DNA of 64,000 nt from Rotaria sordida (GCA_905250125.1 CAJNOL010000025.1:126666-190665); one strand, 5' to 3'; shown: positions 1-12,268, counted from the first letter of the stretch. The notes: generated from the sequence alone by a model not told the origin. Made by a program: numbers and translations.

Positions 1-390
1 AATTTTAGCATATTTCTCTCATAAAAGAAAACCAGATTTTCGAAAATACCTCTGAGGTATCTTCCAAAAAAAATTTCAGTCAGATCGAGTAAAGTTTGAT
101 GAGGATCGTAATATACCACCATGTAGTCCTATGAAAAACCAAGGTTTCCTTCGGACACGTGTTTCCTTATTTCAAGTGCTCTATCTGTTACCTGATCGGT
201 TGTACCTTCTTCGAGAATCAGGCATGGTCAAAAAAAAAAAGGATGGAGTATATCCCTACGAAATGTATAGGATGTCCTTACTTTTTAGGAAGTATCCGAG
301 GCATTCTTTGGAATTTATTAGAGAATGCGTAACTTGTACATTTTAGACTTATGGGTAAATTTACAAAAGTATTTATTTAGAAAATGAATT
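1..390. other. Unassigned sequence at window edge
   Basis: No gene is recognised. A 71-codon open frame on the plus strand (131-346) has no recognisable domain. A weak inverted pair may be present: the stretch near 48-67 (CTCTGAGGTATCTTCC) resembles the reverse complement of the stretch near 285-304. This could be one end of a decayed foldback element, but the match is short. Confidence 0.3.
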
Positions 391-394
391 GTGC

Positions 395-830
395 TCTTTT
401 TTTTGTTTAGATTAATCTTAACGACACCTTCAAGAGTAAGCATCAATTTTAAAAAAATTAATGTTTTTCTTTCCCTATTTAGATTGATTTTAGCAATAAT
501 TTCGAAAAAAAGTACTGGTTTAAGACAAATAATAAATTGTATTCATTTAGATAAATCTTACGAACAACAGCAGCAATGGTAACTAGTAGTTTCAAACAAC
601 AGATTATATTCTTTTTTATTTAGGTTAAGTTCTATAACAATTGCAAAAGTATGTGTTATTTTACAAAATATAACCTATATTATTTTATTTAAACTAATCA
701 CAAGACAATTACAATGGTAAGTATTAATTTATGTAACCGAATTGTATCCTTTTTATTTAGATAAAGTTCAACAATAAGTACAATTGTCAGTAATACTTTA
801 AAAGTATAAAATTACCTTTCTTTTTTTATC
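395..830. repeat. Degenerate ~70-bp tandem repeat, about six units
   Basis: A motif of the form TATTTAGATTAAnnTT recurs at about 402, 474, 543, 616, 684 and 755, giving spacings of roughly 68-73 bases. Each unit starts with a T-rich tract ending TTTAG or TTTAA, continues with an A-rich stretch often holding CAAT, and ends AT-rich. Two units (about 575 and 713) carry AATGGTAA after the A-rich stretch. Units have diverged strongly, so the array is old. No coding role is visible. The T-rich/TTTAG start and GTAA mimic splice acceptor and donor sites. Confidence 0.6.
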
Positions 831-1021
831 TACGGAGATAAGATAAGAAGAAAATCACCTAACCTTTGCCCTATTTCTACGTAACGAGCGTCTCGCGTGG
901 ATACGAAGATGAATAACAAAAATTGTGACTTTCATCATGGATACTAGAGTAATCTTTCGAATATCTCTAGTGACTTCTTGTTAACTTCATTAATTGACTC
1001 GAAATATTTTCTTCAACAAAC

Positions 1022-1958
1022 CTTGAATGTTTAATAACTGCTGCTTTAGGTAATCCAGTTGTTCCCGATGTAAAAATATAGAAAACTGGATCTATAAAGA
1101 AAAATAAATAAATAAATATTAAAAATTAAATTGAACTATTAATTTATGTTTAATTCATATACGTTTCATATCGTATGGAATTGGATTAGGTGGTTCAGTT
1201 GAACATACTTCTAATTGTTCATATAATGGAACAAGTTCAAAAGATGAAGATATTGATTCAGTAGTATTATTAATTTGCTCTGCTGTTGTTTGTTTTGGAT
1301 CAAATAAATAAACTTTTTTTATATTTAATTCTTTTAAGTCAGATTCAATTTCTATTTAAAAATTAAAATCAAAATTTAATAAATTTAAAAAAAATATTAT
1401 TACCTGAAAAAATTTCTTTCGATGTAATAATAGTATTAGTTTTAACTGTTCGAATTGAATGTAAAAGTGGTTTAGCACGTAGATTTGTATTAATTAAAGC
1501 AGTTATACAACCAATTTTACTTAAACCAATCCATACACATGGATATTCAAGTGAATTTTCAAGTATAAGTGCAATAACATCACCATGTGAAAAACCTTCA
1601 GCTGAAAAATAATTCGCCAATTGATTTGTTAAATCTTCAACCTTAAATTATCATATAAAAAAACAATAACAATTTTTTTCTCATAATTTCATTTTTTTTT
1701 TTGTTAAAAATATTTTCTACAAACTTGTTGAAATGAAAGAGTTTGATTTTCCAAAATAAAACATGGTTTTGTTCGATAACGTTTTACATTTTGACGAAAT
1801 ACATTAATAAAATCTCGTTGACGATATATATTATATTTAATTATGAAAGTATGTTTAAGAAGTGTATATAAGCCACAAATATCACGTGATAAAGTTTTTA
1901 AAACAATTAATAAAAATTCGAATAATGATAAAATGGAAGTCCAAATTCTATCAAACAT
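1022..1958 (-). pseudogene. Fatty-acid transport protein (FATP/SLC27A)-like, 3'-truncated
   Basis: Four exons read on the minus strand: 1958-1725, 1641-1404, 1351-1163 and 1091 to about 1022, with 60-90 nt introns. Exon 1 gives a hydrophobic N-terminus followed by RDICGLYTLLK and the FATP-type segment ending LENQTLSFQQ. Exon 2 gives VEDLTNQLANYFSAEG and LINTNLRAKPLLHSIRT, which matches the SLC27 fatty-acyl-CoA synthetase family. Exon 4 holds the AMP-binding loop [14 protein letters not shown] followed by KHSR. After that the family match stops. Reading on gives an unrelated tail and a stop near 970, or a donor (AAG/GTTTGT) at 1022 with no family exon downstream within the window. The remaining two thirds (adenylation core, FATP signature, C-terminal lid) are missing. 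I read this as a gene remnant. It could still be a gene whose 3' exons lie beyond the window edge after a long intron. Confidence 0.65.
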
Positions 1959-2736
1959 CTAAAATAACGAAAAGTAAATTTATTTACAAAAAAAACTAAA
2001 TCATTTTAAAAAGGATATCATTTTAGATATTCATCAAATTATCTAATATTTCAATCAAATATGTTCGCTTTTTTTTTCTTGTATCTTCACAGTAAAAAAA
2101 ATACAAAAATTTCGCTTGAATTCTGATGGTGTTTTTTCATAAAACAAAAAAAGTATGAATAGTTTCGATTCGCATAATCGTACACAATTTCAAGCGAATA
2201 AGTAGCCGAAGGCAAAGTGAAGTAGATAAAGAAGTGTGTTTTTTTCATAAAGTGCTGAATATAGAAACAATAAAATTGAAGAATATAAAAAAAGAAGGTT
2301 ATAAACTTCTGATATCGTCTCTACATGTTATAGAAATAAGCATGTTGATTCATTGCAAATAGACATCATGCAGAGAGTCTTTATATAACTTTCCCTTGAT
2401 AACTCAATACACCTGTCGGTCAGACTATGATCATATCTAAGTTGGTAGATGAAGTTACTCAGAAAAGAAAGAAAAATTTTTTATTCTTCGAAAAAACAAC
2501 AAGAAAAAAAACCAAAAAAAAAGAACGTACGAAATGTATGTTGGTGATATATTCAGGGTCAAAATACACTCACACATTCAGAACCTTTTTTTTCAAGTCG
2601 TAAAATACAGGCACAATGTGTGTTAATATGTTTACAAAGGAAGAAAGAGAGAAACAGAATAATAGTAATAATAATAAGCAAAAGAGATAAGTTACGGACA
2701 AAACATATAAAACACTGTAGTTAACATTTTCTTCAT
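1959..2736. other. Intergenic, AT-rich
   Basis: No coding region is recognised. It lies 5' of the FATP-like remnant and 3' of the RING gene, so it should contain the 3' UTR of the RING gene. Poly-A runs are frequent. Nothing else stands out. Confidence 0.4.
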
Positions 2737-3405
2737 CTAACAAACATAATCGCCAAAATCTCCTCGAAAATCAATATCGATACGACATATTGGACATCGT
2801 TTACTTTGTGTTAACCATCTATCTACACATTCAATATGAAATAGATGCATACATGGTAAACGACGTACATCATCATTATGATCAAATTCACATAGACATA
2901 TAGTACATTTTTCATCAATAGATATCGTTCGTTTTTCATATTTATATGATAATGTTCGAGCATTAATATGTTCTTGATTTGCACCTATATTACCACCATT
3001 ATTTAAACCATTTAATTGTTCTTCCATACGTAATAATTCTTCTACAACATGTTCAGCACGTTCACTATTTAAAAATGGATGATGATGATGGTGATGATGA
3101 TGATGATGACTACGTAAAAGAAGTGGATTACGAAATGGACGAAATAATAATGGTGTTGATGCCCATTGATTATTTTGTGTTGTTGTATTTATTGCAACAT
3201 GCATACTTGGATTATTTGAACCTAATGTTAAATTATATGTACTTGTTGATGATGTTGCAGGTTGTATTGTTAAATGAGCATGAATATTATTATTATTATT
3301 ATTATTTGTTGTTGTTGTTGTTGTTGGATGTGTAAGTATAGCATGTAATTGTTGATTAGCTGTAAGTATTGTTGTCGTTGTTGGTGATGGCGACGATGAT
3401 GAAAC

Positions 3406-3440
<35 letters not shown>

Positions 3441-5273
3441 CTTGATGTTGAAATGAACTTAAACGTTGACGACGTAATTCAGATGTAAGTTGTTGACGAT
3501 ATTGATGACGTAAATGAGCTGGATTATGATTATGATGATGATGATGAAAATGTAGATGTTGTACAGGTGAAACTTGAGGAAGAGAAGCAAGAGCAACTTT
3601 ACAAAAAAAAGAATAATAATAATAAAGTTTTTGTTTTTATTTTTCTTCTCTTGTAAAAATATTCAAAAAAAAATCAAAAGAATGAATTCGTGTCTTATTC
3701 GACGTGAGGATTGTTCTTGTTTCAAAAAGTTTGGACCCAATTGACTCTAACCGTCTGAGAAATATGTAGGATACACTAGTTATAGAATACAAAAAAAATG
3801 GAAAAAAAAGTATCTTGTATCTTCGGAGCAAGTATTCAATTCGGATTAGAAAATTTCATTGATCGTACATTATGAACGAGTCCGAATCTGAAAATCCAGA
3901 ATCGAATGGACTCTAACCTAGAAGATGGCGCCCTTTCAAAGATCGCCTTGACCTTCCCAGAGTTTGTGCTTATTGTACTTCATGCTATAAATCTATACCT
4001 CCAAAAATGGATATTCGCCCTTCTGTAAGAAAAAATCTAGATAAAACATTGAAACGAACAACTTACCAGCGCTAGCAGCAGCAGCAGCAAGAGCAACAGT
4101 TTGTTGAGTTGTTGCTGTTAAAGTTGGTATAACATTAGGTGTTTGATTAGGAGGATAGACAAGAAATGGGGATATGGACGTATTTGATGATTGATTAGAT
4201 CCATTTGATGGTGTTATTACTGTTGATGTATTTGGTGTTCGATGAGAACATGAACATGAGGAATTTGTTGGAACTGGTGTTGGTAGTGGATATCTACGAG
4301 ATGATAAAAGTTGTCGAGGATATGTTGGAGGTACTGTTGGTGGTGTTGTTGTTATTGTTTGTGGTTGTTGTTGATATTGTTGTTGATTAGAATAAAGTGT
4401 TGGATAATATGATAATAGTCTTGATTGTTGTTGTGATTGTTGCTGTTGTTGTTGAACAGATCGAAAATCATTAATATTAGATGTTATATTTAATGGTAAT
4501 AATGAATCTTGTTTAACTTGCTCAGTAATAATATTATTTGTATTAGATAATAATGATGATGAAGTTGTTCGATTAAATAAATTATTTGATATATTATTAN
4601 NNNNNNNNNGAAGATTGTATTGGACGAAAACGTTTTGATAAATTACGATTATCATGATTAGTTGAATTAGCTGATGAAAAATCATATTCATTTGATATTG
4701 AACGTTTTTTTCGATTATTTGTAGATGTTGATGATGTTATTGAATTTGTTGTTGATGAATTACTACATAAATTTTCATAATAATTACGAATAAGAGTATT
4801 GCTATTCGATACTATAGAAGCAGCAGTTGTAATCGTTGTTGATCGTTGTTCATTTGTAGGTAAAGATGAAGGTATAGTTGGTGTAAATTTATCAAGAAGA
4901 GTTTTATAACGTGGTAATGTTGTTGTTACCGAAGATGATGATGAAGTTGACGAAGAAGGTGAATCTATGAGGAAAAAAATTATTTAATTTAAAAAAAAAA
5001 TGAAAAGAAACTTTTACCACTGTATGTGTGCGTAGTAACCGTATAGGGTGTTGGTGGTCGACTATTTCTTGGTAAATCATTATTATTATGCGTAGTTCCA
5101 TTAGTAAGAAAATCATTAAATGTTGTAGGATGAACATTTTGTTGATGATGTATAAGAAGAGCAGCGGCTGCAGCAGCTGGTTCAACAGCAAGAAGTTCAG
5201 CAAATGCAGCATTCATTGCTGATGCTACTTCAGGACTAACAATCGGCGATTGATGTTGTTGTACGGCACTCAT
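2737..5273 (-). CDS. Arkadia/RNF111-like RING-H2 E3 ubiquitin ligase
   Basis: Three exons: 5273-5018, 4964-4067 (interrupted by an N gap at 4600-4609) and 3596-2737. The C-terminus holds a complete RING-H2 finger: [19 protein letters not shown], then [13 protein letters not shown], then CPICRIDI. It is preceded by a [13 protein letters not shown] stretch like the YKKR..DEKC lead-in of RNF111 and RNF165. Such proteins are E3 ligases; Arkadia acts in TGF-beta signalling, but that role here is only inference. The rest is low complexity: poly-Ala near residue 35, long Ser, Thr, Gln and Asn tracts, and poly-His before the RING. The start MSAVQQHQ follows a non-coding upstream region. The frame upstream of the gap differs from the frame downstream, so the true gap is not 10 bases. 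Intron 2 carries a dispersed repeat. Confidence 0.85.
3700..3925. repeat. Dispersed repeat copy in intron 2 of the RING gene
   Basis: The stretch from CCGTCTGAGAAATATGTAGG through TTCGGATTAGAAAATT matches a stretch at about 8364-8490, inside an intron of the EF-G1 gene, in the same orientation and order. Shared blocks include AAATATGTA, AATACAAAAAAAATGG, TTCGGAGC and GATTAGAAAATT. It ends with a phrase close to GAATGGACTCTA that recurs near 53100 as GATGGACTCTA. No coding capacity. Confidence 0.6.
4600..4609. other. Assembly gap (10 N)
   Basis: Ten ambiguous bases interrupt exon 2 of the RING gene. The codons on the two sides are in different frames, so the number of Ns is a placeholder. The flanking coding sequence is Asn/Ser-rich, which suggests a collapsed repeat. 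Confidence 0.95.
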
Positions 5274-6782
5274 ACGTCGATATAAATGTATATATGTATG
5301 TGCACGTATTGCCTTTTGCTTGTTTGTTTTATTTTTTTTTTTGAAAAAAAAACAAGAAAAAAAAACTAATCTTAAATCGTTTAAATTAGTAATAAAATAA
5401 TATTTTATTCTTTACAGAATTTTGTTTCTTGTCTTGTTTACTACATATAGAAATAGATGACGAACGATTCACTCAATCCTTAGCCTTGTTGCTCGATTTT
5501 CTCGTCCAGTACAAAATAAAACGACAACGTTCGCTGGCTTGGTTGCTTGCCCCCGTTACTATTACTGTTTCTCCTTTCTTTTTTTTCCTTTTTTTTCTCT
5601 TATGTTCTTTCACTCGACGTCTACTGCTCGGAGAGAGAGAGAAAGACAGAATGTAGAGAGCACAAGCGCGCGCGAGCGCGTGCATGCTCGCCCTCGCGCT
5701 TGCGATAACAAATGTTTTTCTTCGATGTTCTATGCGTCTGCATGTGTATGTTGTTCATCTCTAAAATCTATTTCTCGCCCGTCGTTGTGTATCCGCGTTC
5801 TTTCTTTCCATCTCCATGTCTTTCTCGTATGCACATACGCTCGAGAACAATTTTGACAAAAAACGTAGAGAAAGAACGAGAGTAAGAAAGAAAAAAAGGA
5901 AGCCATATGGTGCCGAGACCCAATTTTTTTTTCTACTGAATAGGTACGAGAATGCTTCATTCACCTCGCGAGAGAGAAAGAGACAAGACGATAGTTAGAA
6001 AAGATGAACAAACTATCTTTATTTGACTATTTTGTTTGATCTATATGAAGAATATATTTGTTCAAATGTGGAACAGTAAAAAAAGAAAGAAAGAAAGAAA
6101 GAAAAAACGTCAAGTTCTATATAGATGAAGCCTATGTTGATCAACAAACGCAATAATGACGACAATGCAAGTGTAGGAAAACGATCAATGTACCAATATA
6201 TAAATATATATATATATGCATATATAGTACAAAGAATGTAAAGAAGAGACATGGCAAGAAAAGCGAGGGGGGATAAACGACGGTCGAGGAGAACAACCTT
6301 TTTTCAACACACATACACACATTCGGCTCGAGCACGCACAGCCATGAATGTCGAATGCGCCGCAAGCAGAGACGACGACCGCGTCGAGTATATTCATGAA
6401 TGATGAAGGGAACGAAGATGTATGTATGTGTGTGTGTGTTTGTGACAAGGAGAGAAGAAGAGAAAAAAATGAGAGCAAAAGACGCGCAATGAAGATTTTG
6501 GAGGCGTGTACACCGTGATAGAATCACATACGTCAATATGTATATATATATATATATTTCTCGTTACTTTTTTTTCAGACAAATTTTTGTCGATTTAAAA
6601 ATGAAAAACATTCGGGAAAAAAAAAGATCATAAAAAATAAATTTCTTTTTTTTTCCTCTCGCCGTTCTTTGTTTTCGTTTCTATAAACGAGATTAGAAAA
6701 CATAACACAAACAAAAAAATAAAGTAAATGATTTAAATTTATAGAAATTTTTTTATTTTTTGTTCTATAGATTAAATTATAA
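5274..6782. other. Intergenic region with GC-rich island and microsatellites
   Basis: It lies between the 3' end of the EF-G1 gene and the start of the RING gene. Around 5620-5720 sits an unusual GC/CpG-rich block (GCGCGCGAGCGCGTGC) in an otherwise AT-rich window. Purine/pyrimidine tracts follow, then (GAAA)n near 6083, (TA)n near 6193 and 6540, and (TG)n near 6424. Several short open frames here are low complexity and overlap on both strands, so none is called. The CpG-rich block could be part of the RING gene's promoter/5' UTR; this is inference. Confidence 0.45.
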
Positions 6783-9700
6783 TTAATTTTTTCGTCGTTG
6801 TTGTTGTGGTTGTTCCAGACTTTCTTGATATTGTTGAATTATTTTATTTGATACATCTGATCGTATTGGACAATAGCGAACATATTCCATAGAAAATTCA
6901 CCTTTGCCTTGTGTATGAGAACGAATATCAGTAGAAAAACCAAACATATCATTAAGTGGAATCTTTAAAAGGAAAAAAAAAGATAAAATAAAAAAATTAT
7001 TTCTTTTTTTTCTTCTTTTCTATTAAATAAAATTTACTTCAGCCAACATAGTAAACCAATCTTCACGTGGTTCAATACCTGATACAATACCAAAACGTTT
7101 AATAACTAATGAATGTACAGCACTTTGAAATTCAGTTGGTGCATTTATTTCAACTAACATAACAGGTTCAATTATTTGCCATTGACCATATTCTTGTGCT
7201 AAACGAAAAGAAAAAAAAAACGTAATAATATTTGAAATGAACTACTTATGAATGTTTACTTTGTCGTATAGCTCCTTCAGCAGCTAACATAAAAGCAAGT
7301 TCATTTGAATCAACAATATGATTGTCACCTAAATACAAAATAATTGAATATTATTTTAAAATAAATTCATCTATAATACCATCTTGTAAACGAAATTTAA
7401 CACCACTTATTTTATTTCCACTCAGAGAACCTTTTTCATAAGCTCGAATTAAACCCTATCCAAAAACACAAAAAAAAAGACGATAATAGAAATTTTTGTA
7501 TATTGATTAACAAAAGATTAACTTTTTTAATTGCTGGTATAAATTGTGATGGTACATTTGTTCCAGATGTTTCATCGGAAAATTCTATAAAAGGAAAAAA
7601 AATATTTTGTTTTTTATTACAAGTTATATATATATTTAAATACATACCAACAGTAGCAAATTTATCTGGTGATAAAGGCTAAAAGAAAATTTTATAATCA
7701 ATTCAGAAATAATATTCGTTAAATTTACTTCTAGAATTCCAATTACTCGACCATATTGACCAGCACCACCGGATTGTTTCTTATGAAGATAATCGAATCT
7801 TTCGAGAAGAAATGAAAATTAATCAATAGATAAATTATTTTCACTCTTCTTACTTAATAGGATTGACAAGTGATTCTCGAAATGAAACTTTAGGTTTACC
7901 CATTTCAATTTTGACACCATATTCTCGTTGAATACGCTAAAAACAACAACAACAACAAAAATCTTCATTCGCTTTTTTTACTATTATTATTAAAATATAA
8001 ATCTTATACTTGTGCATATATATCAAGTTGTAATTCTCCCATACCCATTGCTATTGATTCTTTATTATCTTCATCATAAACAATACGAAATGTTGGATCT
8101 TCACGAGTAAATCTTTAAAAAAAATAAATTCTTAGAATTTTTTCTTGTTTCTATTTAATGCAACTCACCTAGAAAGAGCTGCAGCAAATTTTTCTACATC
8201 TGTCGTTGATGAACACTTTATTGACATTGAAATAACCGGATCAGGAACAAAGATCGATTCCTAAATATAACAAAAAAGTTAATCTATTATAAACTCTATT
8301 TATGTAGGGATGTACAGTATTGATGTAATTACCGGCAGTGAGTCACCGACATAGGATCGAATGAAGTCTAGTCGTCTAAGAAATATGTACGATGCGCTAG
8401 TCATCAAATACAAAAAAAATTGGAAAAAAGTATCACGTATTTTCGGAGCGACTATCTAATTCTGATTAGAAAATTCCATTGAGAGTATCAAAGTACGGTC
8501 AAAATCTGATTTCCAAAAACGTTTAATAAACCAGGCTTGAAAATTTCAGACCTGATGAGTTCTGATTGAGGGCACTGAGTACGCTGATATCCGCGTTCGT
8601 TGCAACATTGAGACGTCAATTCTATCAAAATATGCCCTTCTTGTGAAGAGGCGTCTTTGTCAGTAGAATATCCTGAAAATTTCAGTTTAAAAGGATGTTT
8701 CCTTTCCGAGATATTAAAATGTCAAATAAACAGAAAATTTTAGCATCTATCGCGGAATATGAGTGATTTTTGGGACTTCATTAACTCGGGAAGAAAACAT
8801 CCTTTTGAGCTAAACTTTTCAGAACATTCTACTGTCAAATAGACATCTCTGTGGGAAAAATCTCTGGTCGAAATATCGTCATTGGATTTGTTTATATATA
8901 TATATATACCAAGCCAGAAGCTAAAATTCTAGTAAAATGTCTAGAACTCTGAATAGAAAGTTTCAGAGGACTTATTCCTTTGAGATTTTTCATATCTTAT
9001 TGAACTCTATCTTATGTAAAGTTCAAATTCAAAGACGATTGGTTACTGGAAAATGTTTCCTCGTGAGCCGATGGTTAGTAAACTAAAACTGTGCATTCCT
9101 ATATTTATGATTGAAAATATTTACCATACTAATTTGATATGCTTTATCATTAACAAAAGTATCACCAGTAGCACAATCGAGACCATAAAAGGCGCAAATA
9201 TCTCCTGCATATGCTTCATCAACTTCCTAGATGAATAAAAAAAAGCTAAGTTTTTTTATACAAAACAAAAAGTTAATGTCTGATTTTACTTCAGCTTTAT
9301 TCGAATGCATACGAACAAGTTTTGATACTCGTGTTCTTTTTAATGTACGCATATTATAAAGTGTATCACCACGTTTAACACCACCCTGATAAACACGTAT
9401 ATATGTTAATTGAGTTGTACTTGTATTTCGACCACCAGCCTAAAATCCATATATATATATAATTAAAAACAAATATTTTCTATTGAAATTGTTCTATTAT
9501 TATGAAATAAAAAGAATATCTTCTAAAATATATAATTACTTCAATTTTAAATGCAAAACCAACAAATGGTGCAGCAAATGAACGTGTTGGATCAAGTTTA
9601 ATTGTCTTTTTTTCTTTTCTAATAAATAATTTGTACAAAAAAAAAAAAAACAGAAATTCATATTTTGAAAACATTGTTATTGTTTTTTTTCTTTACCCTA

Positions 9701-11213
9701 ATTCATCAAGTGCAATATTTTCAACTTCAGCTGGATTTGGTAAATAACGATTAACAGAATCGAGTAATGGTTGTACACCTTTATTTTTTAAAGCTGATCC
9801 AACAAATATTGGATTAAATTTACGTTTTAGTACACAACGACGAATAGCATCCTTTTTAGAAGAAAATATCAAATAATAAATATCTTGTAAAGTAATTCTT
9901 ACACACATGAATTTGCTGTTCATTAGGTATTTCTTCATTAACAAACATTTCACCAAGTTCATCATCGACGCCTGACAGAGTTTCTAGAATAAAACAAAAA
10001 AATAGTTTTATTTTTTTAAAATATCTGTTTTGGCTTTTTTTTTCTTTTAATGAAAAATATACCAATTAAATCTCGTCGTTTATTTTCAGTTTCTTGTTTA
10101 TACTGTTCAGGGATTTCTTCTACAGAGACTTCTTCTCTAAAATATATATATTTATATATTATTATTAATTTTATTAGAGATAAAATTTTACCCATTTGGA
10201 CCATTAAAATAAAAAGCTTTTCGTTCAATAAGATCTATTATTCCTTTAAAATTTCCTTCTAAACCAATAGGAATTTGTACAAAAGCAGCATTATGACCAA
10301 GTTTTGATCTAATATTAAAAAGAAAGAAAAAAAAAAGCAAATCTATTAAAACAAAAAATAGAAAATAAATTTTTTACTTTAAGTGATCCATTGCTCGACT
10401 AGGATTAGCATTCATACGATCAAGTTTATTAATAAAAGTAAGAAATGGTACACGATATCGATTAAGTTGTCTATTCACTGTTATTGTTTGTGATTGTACA
10501 CCACCGACACCACATACAACAAGAATAGCACCATCGAGTACACGTAAAGAACGTTCAACTTCAACTGTAAAATCGACATGACCTGAATACAAAAAAAAAA
10601 TTGAGAAACATATGAAATGTTTATTTTTAAGTTCATCAATCGTTTTTACCAGGTGTGTCAATAATATTAATATTATAACCTTTCCATTCGACATAGGTTG
10701 CAGCAGATTGAATAGTTATACCACGTTCACGTTCAAGTTCCATGGAATCCATTGTTGCACCTACTGCATCTTTGCCTTTAACCTAAAGCAAAAAGAAAGC
10801 AGAAATTGTTTATTTTGTATTTATAGAAATAATTCTAGCATACTTCATGCATTGCTTGAATACGTCCAGAATAGAAAAGAACACGTTCGGATAAAGTTGT
10901 CTAATTAAAAGTATTGATATTAAATAATAGTATAAAATGAAAATTTTCATACTTTGCCTGAATCTATATGTGCTGAAATACCAATATTTCGAATTTTTTC
11001 TAATGGATAATGTTTCTATAATTATTGAAAAGAAAAAAAAACAAAGAAATAATTTTAATTAATTTAAAATTATATTTACAGATTCTCGTTTGACAGCAAA
11101 AGTTCGGAAAGGTATCCAACGATACTAGAATAAGAGATTTATTTCATTTTTAGTTTACAATACTTAAAGATTTCTACCTGTTTGAGAAGATGAGACAATA
11201 ATCGAGGTGTCAT
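6783..11213 (-). CDS. GFM1: Mitochondrial elongation factor G1 (EF-G1mt)
   Basis: Twenty-three exons spanning 11213 to 6783 sum to 2,220 nt, a 739-aa protein, close to the usual ~750 aa. EF-G1 is the GTPase that translocates tRNA-mRNA on the mitochondrial ribosome. All G motifs are visible: [11 protein letters not shown] (G1), RERGITIQS (G2), IIDTPGHVDF (G3), [11 protein letters not shown] (G4) and [12 protein letters not shown] (G5). Later exons give [19 protein letters not shown] (domain III/IV), [11 protein letters not shown] and, near the C-terminus, [20 protein letters not shown], all typical of EF-G1 rather than EF-G2. The start [12 protein letters not shown] is followed by a short basic leader ([14 protein letters not shown]), consistent with mitochondrial import. 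Introns are mostly 45-110 nt. One, 8261-9124, is 864 nt and carries repeats. Confidence 0.95.
8309..8560. repeat. Dispersed repeat in long EF-G1 intron
   Basis: This is the second copy of the element at 3700-3925. The two share AAATATGTA, the run AATACAAAAAAAA, a TTCGGAGC block and GATTAGAAAATT. Its left part (GGGATGTACAGTATTGATG and CAGTGAGTC) also resembles 45887-45917 in the ZC2HC gene. It is non-coding and accounts for part of the only long intron in this gene. Confidence 0.6.
8632..8870. mobile_element. Palindromic (foldback) element in EF-G1 intron
   Basis: An inverted repeat: AATATCCTGAAAATTTCAGT and AAAAGGATGTTTCC on the left (about 8677-8714) pair with GGAAGAAAACATCCTTTT and AAACTTTTCAGAACATTC on the right (about 8791-8830). 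It shares the phrases 'GAATATCCTGAAA.TTTCAG' and 'GAGATATT' with the foldbacks in the mannosidase intron (26758-27325) and the YTHDC2-like intron (58390-59090). It has no coding capacity and looks like a miniature inverted-repeat element. Confidence 0.55.
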
Positions 11214-11559
11214 TGTTGTTGATCTTGGTCGAAATGGTTTCTTTTCTACAAAAAGGAAAGAAAATCTATCAATTTCAAGTCAAAGCAAAGTCCAAATTAG
11301 TAGTTAGAAAAGGGTAAACTTCATCACGTCCAAAGATAAGTAGTCTACAGCCTCCTTTCATAAATTGTATCAATGATAGATGACGCTATTCGTTAACACA
11401 ATAACTATTAGATATTCCCAGATTTTTATATATTTGATAAGGAAATTCAAATTTAAAGTTTTTCACAAAAGAAAATCTAATTATAATTTTTCATTTTCTA
11501 ATATCGATGCACACTCACCGTGCTAAGAGTTGCAACACGCAAATCGCTTCTGAGAGATC
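11214..11559. other. Intergenic, upstream of EF-G1
   Basis: Nothing recognised. It holds the presumed 5' region of the EF-G1 gene and the 3' end of the degenerate retrotransposon. Confidence 0.3.
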
Positions 11560-11699
11560 GGTAAAAAGACCATCAATGAGTTAAACTCAATGTATCTGAG
11601 CCTGTCATAAGAACTCCCTGAAAACGTCTCCAGTAAAGATGTAAACGATCAAAGAGAGTATATTCATCGGTGATAGAAAAAAAGAAATGATCGGATCAA

Positions 11700-12268
11700 T
11701 ATGAAAGTTTGGAATTATAGCAAAAAGCTTTATTAAGAGTTTCTTGTTGTGAAGTAGTAAAATAGAAAAAAAAACTGGAAAAGCCCAAACAAAAGAAAGG
11801 CACAATAAAACTGTAAAAAGTTTGATGACGTAATTGAACAGCAATTCGTTGTCCGTGACCAAATAAGATTTTAAGCATAGGAATGCGAGATCAAATTTTA
11901 GTCAAAATTTGATTAAGAAAAAACCTATAAGAAGCTCGAGTATTATTTTCATATTCAAGGTAGCGAAAATTTTTAAAACACAATAAACGATATCCACCAT
12001 AAACAAATGTTAAATCAGGGATGTCAATTTGAGATCCCGAAAGCTGGTATACTGTTTTTATAGGATTTAAATTAGCAAGCCATGTTTTGCAATAGATTGA
12101 AAGAGAAGCGAGCAATTGCTGACCTTACTGCCTGAACCAATTAAGAGATTCTTGAAAAGACATCCCAAAAGGTAATAATATAACTGCTGTACCATCATCA
12201 ACATAAAAATCAACGTCATGTTCATTGAAAATTAAAATGAGATCTGAAATGAAAAGAATATAAAGATC

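Noticed and set aside
395-830. Tandem array as a multi-microexon gene
   Set aside because: Splice-like signals are inconsistent between units and no shared protein reading emerges; a decayed tandem repeat is simpler.
2979-3335. Plus-strand 118-codon frame rich in His, Asp, Tyr and Leu
   Set aside because: It is the antisense of the RING gene's low-complexity exon, where trinucleotide tracts keep all frames open.
5429-6582. Several overlapping frames of 60-131 codons on both strands
   Set aside because: They lie on purine/pyrimidine tracts and microsatellites, show no domains, and overlap each other on opposite strands.
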